Shown piece by piece: positions 20,452 to 31,046 of a DNA stretch of 32,027 nt (its first letter is position 1; every line of letters begins with the position of its first letter). The DNA lies in NCBI GenBank assembly GCA_009602735.1, contig WELA01000805.1, positions 688,273 through 720,299 of the forward strand. Direction: 5' to 3'. The position numbers and the translations under genes were made by a program. The notes beneath the pieces were generated by a model. The model searched no databases. It saw only the letters and a list, made by a program, of their open reading frames with translations, and had not been told where the DNA came from. This stretch comes from Mesotaenium endlicherianum (lineage: Eukaryota; Streptophyta; Zygnematophyceae; Zygnematales; Mesotaeniaceae).

Positions 20452-21653
20452 TTTGTATAACCTTCACTATCGAATTGAACATAATTAGAGAGGATTTGCA
20501 GGCATGAACCTACTTTACTTACCTGAACTTTTTTGACCCCTTGCAAAAGTTTTGCAAAAAAACTTCACACTTGGGATTCATTTTGAGGCTTATCAGACCA
20601 TGTCAAGAGCATAACCAGCAGACAAATGCTGGATCCTACAAGCTGCAGAGCGCCATTTGGCCGGCATGAAGTACATGCACGTGCAAGTAGCACTACTCAA
20701 AACACACGTCACCGCCACCTGCTGTTGCCAGGTGAGTGTTGCGCGATTCGGTGCGACATGCGTCCGCCAACCCCAGCTGTGCCTGGTCCTCCGCCGTCAG
20801 GTGTTCCATCAGGTACCATCTGTTGCACCTCCTGCAAGAGTGCGTTGCCTAGCTGGCCCCTCATCCACGCCACTGCCACTGGCCCCCTCCCTGCCACCAT
20901 TGCAAGTACCACGGTCACCTATCCTCTCCTCCCCCCTGCCAGGTGGCGGCTGGCTGGAGCTTGTGGAGGGGTCTTGCGTGGTGGCCTGCTGGCGACGCTC
21001 GTAGGAGATTCTGAAGGAGGCCTGGCGCAGGCGCTTGGTGCGATCTGTTAGCGCGAGAGCTGGACAAGTGGCCATCGAGTTCCTCAGCTTCTCCAGCTCC
21101 TCCACCGTGGACAGCACCGGTGCCGACACCTGTCCCTCTGAGCCCTTTGCGAGCTCCTGAAAGAGAGATGCAGACGCACACAGACAGGAACATACACATG
21201 GCATGATTGAAGGCACCGACTCCCGCGCATAGCTTCACCTGAATGATGCGAAGTCTGTGGCAAGGAGAGGACAAAAACTCAACGTGGCCGCAAATGTTTC
21301 TGCTGACGTCATCCTTGTTTGCAAAGAAGCATGGTACTTCACATACTTCCATGCGCCAGGCTGAGAGCAGAGGCCACAAGAGAGACCCACAGGGAGGAAA
21401 GGGACCTTGTTCAAAGGGTGGAGCAGAGGGAGGGTGGCACTGGGAGAGGATGGATAAGGGAGAACTTAGAACCTCTACAAAAGTGTCGAAAAGATACTGT
21501 ACAGGCTGCGGCGAGAGCTGACCTTCCAAAACTCGGGTGCAGTCACACGCACCGTCCAAAGCAGCGAGCGCACAAGAGCCAGGGCACGAGAGCGAGGGCA
21601 TGAGAAGGAGAGGGCGTCCCCGCGCTGGGCATGCAGACGGACGGCAGGCGGAC

Positions 21654-21797
21654 CTGCACGTAGAGGATGAGGGACTCCAGGCTCTTGAGCTTGCGGTGCG
21701 GCCAGCGCGGAATGCCGATCACGCGGCTCTTCTTCTTCAGCACTGTGAGGCCCACCCCCAGCTTCCTGGCGGCCGCGGAGATGGGCATCGTGAAGTA
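21654..21797 (-). pseudogene. conserved RWP-RK core exon in copy 2
   Basis: Encodes the same residues as copy 1 from YFTMPIS through SLESLI, including [12 protein letters not shown]. Three base changes are silent. Only the last HN pair before VQ differs (LY here). Splice signals are kept (GCGCGCAG before, GTCCGC after). This contrasts with the many amino-acid changes and frame breaks in exons 4, 5 and 7. Confidence 0.9.
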
Positions 21798-22167
21798 CTG
21801 CGCGCTCGCTCGGACGTCCGATCACGCCACATCCACGGCCACGATGCACGCGCAGCCCGTGCACACACACGCACACATGGACGCACGCACACACACACGC
21901 ACGCACAGGCAACAACCCAAGTGTCCAAATCAAGACAGCGTAGTGAGGTCAGCAGCTAAGGCAGCTCGCCTCATGCACACGCACATCCGCGCGCCCTCTC
22001 GCGCGGGTGTATGTATGTGTTTGCACGCGCAGTAACACCAGCCTTCAGGGTTGCTTCAGTGCAGGGCTCGGGTCAATCGCCTTCACAAGGGATGCAAGAA
22101 ATAAACTCAAAAGCCTCTGGAAGCCAATATTGCCCAAGTGTGTACTGCGAAAAGAGGGGGCGGGGGG

Positions 22168-22168
22168 N
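22168..22168. other. ambiguous base N (assembly break) in copy 2
   Basis: A single N follows a run of G. Comparison with copy 1 shows that about 30 bases encoding the end of exon 5 (GMGLEELAE) and its donor are missing here. The N is therefore probably a gap of unknown size, not one uncertain base. Confidence 0.7.
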
Positions 22169-23550
22169 TGCGAGCCTCTCGGTGGGGCCCTTGCAGGGCG
22201 GCACCTCCGAGTTGGCCAGCTGGCACTCGTCCTGCTGATCTCCTGCAAGCCCACAGGCCTGGCTCTCCTCCTGGTCCCCCACGGGGTCGCTTTCGGCTCT
22301 CCTCAGCAGGGAGCTAGCCACCTGGCGAACGCAGGGGACGGGCTCCTTGCCAGCTGCTGCATGGACTGCGACTTGTGCAGCTTCTGCTTCGGACAGGTGG
22401 CGGGCTGAGGCGCAGACAGGGAGGCGGGGGAGCGGCGCCCCGCGCTTCCAAGGTCCATCCTGCTGCTTGGGGGCCACCCGGCGTTTTCACAGGTGACAGC
22501 TGGCGGCGTGACAACGGGGGGCTCTGCAATACCGCCAGAGTAGCGGAGCTGCGCAGGATTGGCCCCTCCCTCCTGCAGCCCATTTTCAGCCTCCACCTGC
22601 TCCATCCCTGGCTCCTCCTCCTGGTCTATATCCTGGTCGAGTCCGGAGGTCTGGAGCCAAGCGCTCTCGAAGGCGACAGGTGTCGCGTTCCGAGAGGAGC
22701 GGCTCTGGCTGCGCTGCAGCTGCTCCTGGGGGCACGCGGGCCAGTCAAAGCTGTTGGACCTGGAGCCATGGGAGGGGGACGCTGCAAGCGCTCGGGAGTT
22801 GGATTTGTAACTGGAATTGGCTTCTCGCTTAGGAGGAGAATCCAGGAGGCTCCATGAGGAGCTGCCACCTGGCAAACTCTGGGGGCGGCCGCCAGATGGG
22901 GCGCCGCTGGGGATCATGCTGGGCAGCTGCGACTGGGGGTCGAAGCTGGACCTCAAATCCGGCGGAGGCCTGGACCAGATGGCGAGGTCCAGCTGCGCCA
23001 TGTCACCACGTTTGTGATGCGCATGAGCGTGCGTGCGAACGCCCGACACGTGCATGCTTGCCACCTGTTCATGAGTCTCTGCATGCGTCTGCGCCTGCGC
23101 TTGCGCCTAAGTCTGGGTCTGGCTGGGCCACAACCTCTCTCTGGGAGGAGGGGGGGGAGGAGCGGGCGTCCCTGATAGAGCTCCGTCGAACGGGCCAAGA
23201 AAGTCGGTCAGATGCGGCTTCCCCTTGCCGCCAGTTGGCGACTTGTAGAAGCTCAAGAAGTGAACGGCGGGCTGCGGGAAGCTCCCGCTCGACGTCTCAA
23301 AGTCAGCGCCAGCGTGCGGGAGCAGGTGGCATTTGGAGGAGAAAAGAGAGGCAGGGAGTGAGGGGGACCCCGCAGAGTTTGTGGGCGGCATAGTGGTGGA
23401 CATATGGGGGCTCTCGAAGCTGAGGGTCATTGCCTTGAAGGCCTCTCCTCCCCCAGGTGGAGAATGGAGGGGCTCAACGATGCTGCAGCACACACCCACA
23501 CACGCGCACGCGCACACGCACATACACACACACACGCGTGCGCACGCGCG

Positions 23551-23575
23551 TGTGCAGAGAGAGAGAGAGAGAGAG
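23551..23575. repeat. (AG)n microsatellite
   Basis: About ten AG units follow a CA/CGCA-rich tract. They lie in the intron before exon 5 of copy 2, the counterpart of the GT-rich tract before 12983 in copy 1. Confidence 0.75.
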
Positions 23576-24127
23576 GCGGGAAGCAGAGCAGAATCAAACC
23601 AGATCAGAAAGGGGGGGGGGAGCAGCAGCGAAGAAAGGAGGGTTTCTCTGCTGGCCTGGCGGAGAGTGGGAGGATGCAGGAGTGCTCGCGCACCCACGCT
23701 GACGGGCACACATGCAGCGCACGGGGGGATGGCACGGATCAAGGCTCGAGCACGACTCGCGGGTTGGAGCTAGCTCTCGTGCTCCTTCCCCTCCAACAAT
23801 TGCCTCGCAAGCCTGGAGGAGGCAGCGGGCGAGACATAGCACGAGTTTTCTGAGATGCGAGTCCACTCTTCCACCTAAACGCGTCGCCTTCCATCTGGAG
23901 ACATTCTCCTACTTGCGAGCGAGAGGTGATGCCAAAGGAGGCGCATTGGGATGCCACCGGGCGCCAGCACATTGAACTGGGGAGGCAGGGACATGAGGCG
24001 CTGAGAGCTTACGAGAGGAGGCCTTGCAGGAGAGGCTGGCCCACAGCGACGGCAGGTCGCTGAACGATGCACCCCTTGGACGCGTTCAGCGAGTAGGGAC
24101 CCGCCACCTGGCGCGCTCCGTGGCCCT

Positions 24128-25113
24128 ACATGAACCGACACTGTGCCTGACAGATGTAGTGACTACTCAGGCAGTGAAGCACCTGGACTTTAGCTGCTTT
24201 GAGGAAATTTGACGATGTGCGTGGTGTCATATCCGCATGACATCCTGTACCCTGAGCTCCAACTACTGCTCCCTCAACTGCCACGTGTCCAGCATGCTGC
24301 ACTTCTTCCTCCTCGCCACCCGTGTGCTCCTTGCTTGGTCTATTTTCCTCCTTGATACTGTTCTGCACTCCTTTTCCTCCCCATGTATGTCTGCTCTCAT
24401 GCTGATGCTGGCAGCGAGAGGACACCAGACTACTCAGGATTGTCTATTCCTTCAGTGGCAAGTCTTGCCTTTGTTACCCTCTGTCCAATTAAAGGGTTTC
24501 TGAAGGATGCTAGGTCTAGACAAAATGCTGGCTGTTTTGCAGTCTGCAGTGTTGCCCCAGGCCAATGATAGCTCTCACTTCAGTAATTAGACTGTCTCAT
24601 GAGTTCAAAAAGTATGCAACTGGAGGAGCACCGTGTACCTGAGGACCCTCTGGCAGCACCTTGCTCGTATCAATCCGAGGCTACATGGAAGCCTGCTACA
24701 GGTTGCTGCGAGAAAAGATGACGGCTCGTCACCAGCCTGCGATGCTGCTGCCTCTGGCCAACGACAGTAACCAGGTTGGGACTGGAGTTGTAGGCGATGC
24801 GCCTATAGATTGAGCATGAGATGCCCATGACCTCTCTGCTCTACTCATGCATGCATAGTAAGCCCGTGATAATACCGTGTGACCACGCCCATGCGTCAAC
24901 CCGGTCCGAAGACAATCGAACATTTGTGTGCGGCAGCATACGGAGGCTAGAAGTTATCTGGGTAGGGTGAATTGCCGACTCTGTCGTCAACTGCGCGTGG
25001 TGGTTGCTCTCATACTTCAGCCGTATCTCATCGCTCAGGTCGTCGTTTTTTCCCTCGGATATGGCGTCGGATACATGTCGGCCTCAGGCATGCATCCGTC
25101 TATGGATTCGTCG
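24128..25113. other. unassigned spacer outside the right arm
   Basis: Beyond the end of copy 2 there is about 1 kb with no recognisable coding domain. A plus-strand frame at 24237-24503 is Cys/Leu/Ser-rich and looks non-coding. Confidence 0.4.
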
Positions 25114-25292
25114 ATGTAGGTGACTACCTCATATAGAGCAGTAGAGGAGGTCAAATCTAAATTGCCCTTCGAGGCTTAGACATTCCCTTAGATTTACCTC
25201 ATACAGTAGTAGAGGAGGGCAAATCTAAATTGCCCTTAGATTTTCCCTTAGATTTGCCCTCCTCCACTACTCTATGAGGTAGCCACCTACAT
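25114..25292. mobile_element. foldback / MITE-like element with long terminal inverted repeats
   Basis: The left end ATGTAGGTGACTACCTCATA and the right end (inverse ATGTAGGTGGCTACCTCATA) match closely. The inverted match continues through AGAG.AGT.GAGGAGG.CAAATCTAA, about 47 bp with few mismatches. A third partial copy of the arm, TACCTCATACAGTAGTAGAG followed by GAGGGCAAATCTAAATTGCC, lies inside at about 25195-25235 in the same direction as the left arm, and short TTAGATTT units recur. The element is 179 bp, has no coding capacity and could fold into a near-complete hairpin. The target duplication is not clear (possibly AT). Superfamily unknown. Confidence 0.75.
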
Positions 25293-28200
25293 AAGGCTCC
25301 TCCGTAGCTTGCTGGTGTACAGTCTAGAATGTTCGTGTCTACTAAGGACCACTGCAATTTACTTCGACTCTCACTACTTGTTAACGGTCATAGCTGCCCT
25401 TTGCTGCAGGCAGATACATCTTTCATCTTGCCGAACGCGTGCGCTGGCAAGTCGACGGTAAGAGTGGTATACTAGTACGGTCTCACTGTGTGAGAAGAAC
25501 ACCGCGGCCATTATACTTATGTGTATTACGTTCTGAATCTTCAAACTTCAGAAAATTCTACAAGTGCTGCAGAAAAAGCTCATTGTCATTTTCTTCGAAG
25601 CTACCTGCTTCAAGTGGTGTGCCATGTTTCAAAAGAGGTGCTGCAGTAGGATTTGATCCGTAAGAGCTTCCTTTTGAGAAGAATGTCTCAGTCAAGGTCT
25701 TTTCTTAAAGCTCGCCACAAAACTTGCGAAAAGTAATTTCTGCAAGAGGCCTTTGATTAGTTACTGGGCCTTCCACTCTAGCGAAGGTTATCAGGCACTC
25801 CTACTTAGCCTGATCAAGACATACATATTTCAGACCTTAACACCTCGAAGGGCAGGTTCACTTTTGTCATGCACCTTCTTCAGGTGTCAATCTACTATGC
25901 ACATGCTCAATCGACTTAAACCCAGCAGCTTTGAGTTGCAAAAATATTCAGAGCCTTCGTGATCAAGAATATGGTGATCACATGACGGTTTCACTAGCTG
26001 CTTATGAAACCAATGAAATTACCCTCCATTTGTCACGCTTCACGGTTCATTGAAAGTAATTTTGTCAGTAAACTGTGGTGTAACCGGACCCCCAACGACC
26101 CTCACAAACGCATGCATGAGAGTAAACACAAAAAAGTTCATAGAACATTAGGCAATGTGAAGTATGAGCAGAAGCAACTGCAAGCTGATGACGGAAAGCT
26201 TCTGATTTTGGAGCATGACCTACGTGATCTGAGACCTGTGCAAATACCTCCCTTTGGCTGGAATGAAAGTAGTGATTGTAAACGGAAAGTGGTGTGAAAG
26301 CCCAAGTAAACGGCATCACTATTGGCAATAGCCAAGCCTGTTACTTGGACTGAGCATCACTAGCAACATTTTGTGTGTAGAGACTAAGCAGATGTTTCGT
26401 GCTCTACACGTAATCTGCTGCTCCTCGAGTCAACCTGCAGGACAAGCCAAGGATGCAACCAACAGCGAAATGCCAGCTGGCAATTGCTCAACTCAAGCAC
26501 CCAAATACACCAGTTGCCATCTGAAGCCTTTGACATTCTTCGTCCATCCCGTCCCTCCTCCGACATCCAAAGAGGGCAAGAGGGGGGCCCAAGAGTACAC
26601 AGGTGGCATCCAGAAACGGCCAGGGCCGCTTTTTCCTGCAGGGCAGTGTACCAGCTAAGTGCAGGAAGAAGGTGCATGCATGCTTTTTTGGGGCTGACTG
26701 CTCATGAGCCCTCCCCGCAGCTGCCTGGCTGCACGAAGTTCCTTCTCCCATACCCCTCCCCCTCCCCCCTCCAGCCTTTTTCCTCGCCCTCTTCCTCCCT
26801 CCAGTAGTACCTTGAATTGATGACACATGCACGTCCAATTGATCCCGATGGCGAACCGTGAGTGGCTGGACAGCCTGCTAGCAATCGATCGACGCCGTCA
26901 ATCTGCCCCCTCCACCAGCGAGCGTACCCTGGCTGCAGCTCATAGACGTGTTCAAGTCGCGTGCTGGCGCAACGCTACACCTGCGAGCGCAGGCGCAAGT
27001 GTCAGGTCTGCAAGTCAGGGTTTGGGGGTTGGAAAGTGAGAAGAAGAATAGACCCTGCTATCCCTCCCCTCAGGACCCGGGTAGGCCGGGGATAGGCATG
27101 GGTGACGTCCGGGTCAGGGCTTGGTTTGTAGCGGAGTGACAAACTTTGGATTGGCAGGAGAGACACCTGCATCGGGTGCCTACGTTTGAGTGCGATGCAA
27201 TGCCGTAACAGAGGAGAGGTGAGACTCGAGTCGAGAGGCTCCACCAGATGCAAGCTACATTGAGTTACGGGGCCGGCATCGGGTGCAAAGCAGTCTGGGC
27301 GATAACCGTCACGAAATAACTGAATGAACGGGAATGAGGCCGGAAGCGGCAGGAGAATTCTCTCTCCGCGGACAGAGGGCAAGAGGAAGCGCTGAGGGGC
27401 CTTCTCCCACTCCCCCTTCCCCTCCTCCTCTCCTCCACCTCCTCCTCCGGCTGCGGCTGTGAGTAGCCCCCCTCGTTTTTAATGTTCTCCTCAAGCGTGA
27501 CAGAGCGCGGGGCATGGAACAAGCATGACCGTGAATTGCCGCCAAGGCCTTCATACCCATTTCACTACTTCACTCGAAATTTGCTACTAAAAGGATGGTG
27601 ACAGGGCCCCATACCTCCTCCCACAAGGAGTACCGATGATGGCAAAGCGAAGCACTCCTCAGAGCTCCTGTCAGCGTCGCCCACGACTTTGCGGGCTCAC
27701 GCCATGGCGGCAGCACTCCTGGTGGTGACGGCTGCCTGGCAGTAGGATGCGCGGGCAACGCTTGGGATGCAAGCAGTCGGCGGCAAATGAGAGACTAGTG
27801 CGCCCCAAGCGCACATAGGCCGAGGGAGATGAACACAAACATACACACCAGTGCGCAGGTGGTAACAATCCACACAACCGACCATCACGCAAGGGAGAAG
27901 AAGAGGGAGAGGTTGGGGCACGTGCGGCAGCTGCTCCCTTAAGGGCGGGGGGAGGATGGGGAGAGGGGGAGGAAAAAAGGGGGGGGTGAGAGAGCCGGCA
28001 CCTGCCAAAGGGAGCTCTCCCTGACGAGTGCTCACGCAGTGCCACATTCTGCGGCTTGGAGACCCGGCTATGTCTGTGTCTCACGGCGTGCATCTCTACT
28101 CCTCCAGAGAGCAGGCATCACAGTGTGATGCTCAGGGCTGATGTCTCAGGTCCAGGGCATGGGCATACGCGATGCCACTGCTACTGCACGGCTTGATTCC

Positions 28201-30729
28201 ACCGCCGCTGCTCTCAAAGAGCAGCTGGCCAGCAGCTGGGAGTTGGAGACACCGGGTGTGGTGGGGAGAAGCTCCCTTCAGATGCTTCGGCTCTCCCCCC
28301 TCAACCTGAGGGCTGCTCGAGAGGGCACCCTGCCACCATCCTCAGAGCCCCCTGCATCGTCTGAGCCTCTCTCTCTCTCAGTCCCCTGAGCATCGCCTCT
28401 GTCCCCAGAAGCTCAGGCAGGACTCCAGAGCTCTCTCAAGGCCTCCCCGAGAACGGCACGGTGCAGCACGGTCCACCACAGCACAGCGCTGGAAGCATCT
28501 GCTCTTCAGAGCGGATGCCACGTGTCACACTCCGACGTGAAAGGGACGGGCGGGAAGCACGACAGGAGCGAGCGAGTGCGTGGTAGAAATGTCGGAAGTG
28601 CAGCTGCAGAGGACCAACACTCAGCTACTGCGGCGCGTTTACAGGGGACGGAAAGCAAGAGGAGAGGGAAGTGGCATGCAGGCAACGCTTAAACAACAGG
28701 GTGCACTGGGTGGCGGCAACCTCATGATGACAGCTGGCAGCCCAGCTTACAACGCTCTGTGTCCCACCTCTGCTTCGAGGGCCCGTCTATGCATCCAGCG
28801 TGTGCTTCATTTAGGCCCTTCAAGCTCGCCACGTCAGCACTCGTGGCTAGTTAAATATGCTAATTACAGCACCAGCATCAGCCGGACCTTAATGGCAGGA
28901 GACCACCATCACCTTCTTAGCCCCCTTGACTGACAGAAGAGGACAAGAAGGGGCCTCGCAATGTGCATGAGTAGGGGGGTTCTGGGAGAGGGGGGCAGCG
29001 TCAAGAGGGAGGTTTTTGGGGGAGGAGGAGTTATACTTAGGCTCTGGTAACTGACGCACAGTTCAAACTCCAAGTAATAGTGAACTTATTTTTATTAGAG
29101 TAGATTATGTTCCGGCTTGCAGTGAGAGTACAAGAAGGATAACCACGACTACTATCACTTCCCAGAACTACCTTCTATCATGTGAGTGTGACATTCACAT
29201 GTCAGATGACAGGGCATCCCCAGTCTGCAAAAGGTCACACCCCTCTGCGTATCTCGTACAAAACCTTAAATCAGAGGTCTCTACATCAGGAAATTTATGA
29301 AAGATGCAAAACTACAACCATTTTCAATGCCCCCTGACCAATCTCAAATAATATCCTCGCGCATGAAGCACACGTTACTTACGTGCACAGCTGATTTTTA
29401 TGGACGTTGTTTCTCAAAAGCTGTGCCCAACATATTCTCAAGCTCCCAATCATGAACCACATAGCCCCACCCCTTGACCCCAATACGGTCCTTCAAATTG
29501 GCGATAATGTAATACTGTGTGAATGCTGGTTCGAGTAGTGCACGTCAAAAAGTTGCACTTGAAACGATTTGCACTTAAAATATGTTGCGCGTCGGAGGAC
29601 TGAAGTAACCAAGACAGCACTTTGTGCTGACGTATGATAGTCTCTGATGTTTCTCATATACAATGAATAAAGTATGAAACAAACATCATCAAACAATAGA
29701 AGCTTTTAGTAATTACACTTTCTAAGTTTTACCTGGTCGTATATTGAACAATTAATTCACATCGACGTACAAGTGTGTTTCTATTTTACTCTTCCTGTAC
29801 TCCTCTGTCCAGCTGATACTACTGCTCTACAGTTAATGCATTTGCTGCCTTACCTAGAACAAGATATAAGCTGATCCGAAGTGACATCTGCATACCTCTA
29901 AACAAAATATTTTGCGGTTGAAGAGGAAGGGGAAGAGGAAGAGCAAGAGCACATGCAATGCACACAGTGTGCTAGTGAAAAAGAGCTATCAGATGCTGGA
30001 TTGTGAATTGTCGATAGAAGCAGATCAGTCACAGCTCGCTGAAAGTGTTACACCTGGACACACCCTTCTTGCCACTTATCATCACTCGTCAGGCATGCTC
30101 ATTGCTCATATATTTGCTACGATGACGAGCTGTGAAGAGACAAAAGCAGCTTAACTGTGGGGAGTCGCTCGTTGACCAGGTTTATGCTGCTTCATCCACC
30201 TTTGATCGACGTCTACGCTGACGTGCACTGACCTCGGGGCCTTCATGACAGTACTCCACGTCGAACTACGGGGTCAGCGACCAGGTAATGTGAACAATTG
30301 TGAATGCGCTAAAACCTTGCCCGAATATTGTGGGCAAGCATGAGGTCTCCAACTTTTGCGTGTCAAATTTAACGGGTTTCACAATATTATAGCTTTATTC
30401 TTCATTATGGATTTTCAGTTGATTAGGATGCTTAATTCAGTTGTGTTGAACCATTTTGAACCAGCTGATCATGGCAAGCCCTGCTGACGTGTATTGAGCA
30501 GTATTGAGCGTTCTTTTACATTTGTGAGAAGCTTGTACGTGCCAGTACTGCAGTGTGCTACTTTTCCAATTCCTCCTGTCTCCCCCATGTTTTTGTGCTG
30601 GTGATTCTCACCCGAACATATTTCCGCAAATAATCATGCACGTCTGACCAGGTGGTCGAATAATTGATTCACGACTTAGATAGCAGGAGGGACAGTGACA
30701 GGGGCAGGGACAGGGACAAGGTCGCAGGA
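25293..30729. other. 5.4-kb spacer with unrecognised GC-rich islands
   Basis: Short direct-repeat matches to the 15.9-16.4 kb region occur at 25366-25378 and 25744-25797. From about 26400 to 28950 the DNA is GC-rich with purine or pyrimidine tracts (26740-26810, 27410-27450, 27940-27990). It resembles the exon-plus-intron texture of the RWP-RK gene, so exons of an unrecognised gene may be present, for example around 26848-27005 or 28141-28389. None shows a domain or a consistent splice chain. From about 29040 the sequence is AT-rich again and probably holds the promoter side of the carboxypeptidase gene. Confidence 0.4.
25744..25797 (+). repeat. short dispersed repeat shared with 16363-16412
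   Basis: Both contain AAGAGGCCTTTG, then GGCCTTCCACTCTAGC and a T(G)TCAGGCA end in the same order on the same strand. It may be another part of the dispersed family seen at 15.9 and 20.3 kb. Confidence 0.5.
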
Positions 30730-31046
30730 ATGGGGATTCTTAGAGTTATCGGACTGTTCAATCTGGTTTGTGTTGCTTCTTTCTTCTTAGTGGCGGATGC
30801 AGCATGCAGAAGTCATCTTCGGAGCTCGGGGGTGCCGAAATGGAAAAGCCCACTGGGAATGCTGAGGGAACGAATGGGAATTGACAGGCCTACTGCAGCG
30901 ACCGATAGCCTGCAGGGTCCGCGCCTTCAGGAGTGGCCCATTGACATCAGGCCAGAAGGGCCCGCTTCTGGCCTGCTCACTGAGGAGCAGCCGGAGGTTG
31001 GCCACTATGCCGGCTACTACAGGCTGAATAGAACTCATGACACCAG
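30730..31046 (+). CDS. serine carboxypeptidase-like protein, first exon (3' partial)
   Basis: Secreted or vacuolar serine carboxypeptidase (peptidase family S10). The chosen ATG at 30730 opens a classic signal peptide, MGILRVIGLFNLVCVASFFL followed by VADAA, with a likely cut near residue 25. An upstream in-frame ATG at 30664 would add an Arg/Asp-rich leader that hides the signal, so it is rejected. Near the exon end, VGHYAGYYRLNRTHDTR is the conserved N-terminal block of the mature enzyme in plant type III carboxypeptidases, normally continuing into the FYFFFESR strand. A good donor (ACCAG then GTATCA) follows at 31047 in phase 2, after which the frame degenerates. The catalytic Ser, Asp and His all lie in later exons, none of which was found up to the window's end. 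The assignment rests on this single block plus the signal peptide, both convincing. Confidence 0.78.

Larger units (their letters stand above)
15675..20534. other. AT-rich spacer between the inverted arms
   Basis: No gene is recognised in about 4.7 kb. The region holds an ATTT microsatellite (16057-16075) and two members of a dispersed repeat (15877-16045 and 20310-20451, same strand). A shorter block at 16363-16412 is shared with 25744-25797. Two minus-strand frames at 17511-17705 and 17965-18263 are short and featureless. A GC-rich island with runs of G and C lies at 19087-19160. Composition suggests old transposon debris. Confidence 0.45.
20535..24127 (-). repeat. right arm of large inverted duplication (RWP-RK copy 2)
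   Basis: Reverse-complement relative of 12289-15835, carrying parts of exon 4, exons 5-7, the introns and the sequence just past the stop. Similarity ends abruptly within exon 4 at about 24127. Exons 1-3 and the first part of exon 4 were therefore never copied or have been lost. Confidence 0.85.
20809..24127 (-). pseudogene. RWP-RK transcription factor, inverted 5'-truncated copy (copy 2)
   Basis: Exon relatives: exon 4 part 24127-24013, exon 5 from about 23482 to 22169, exon 6 21797-21654, exon 7 from 21156. Lesions against copy 1: no exons 1-3; a net 4-nt difference shifts the exon 4 frame; a CAG codon has become TAG at 23107-23109 in the Gln-Ala tract; one base is lost near 22325 (TTCGCCAG for TTCGTCCAG), giving a stop within seven codons; the end of exon 5 (LEELAE) is replaced by an ambiguous base at 22168; exon 7 changes frame after about 20930. 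Exon 6 remains 96.5% identical with an unbroken acceptor and donor. Exon 7 keeps a conserved acceptor (TTTCAG before 21156) and the RTKRLRQAS block. The full protein cannot be made, but a short protein starting in or before exon 6 could be. Confidence 0.85.

Noticed and set aside
23404..23853. plus-strand open frames of about 150 residues over the CA/AG tracts
   Set aside because: They run antisense to the first part of copy 2 exon 5 and its intron, and consist mainly of microsatellite translation.
27671..28093. 140-residue minus-strand open frame, Ser/Pro/Arg-rich
   Set aside because: Low-complexity, no start context, splice chain or domain; a product of local GC skew.
30664..30729. upstream in-frame ATG for the carboxypeptidase
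   Set aside because: It would place an Arg/Asp-rich stretch before a clear signal peptide; the ATG at 30730 fits a secreted enzyme.
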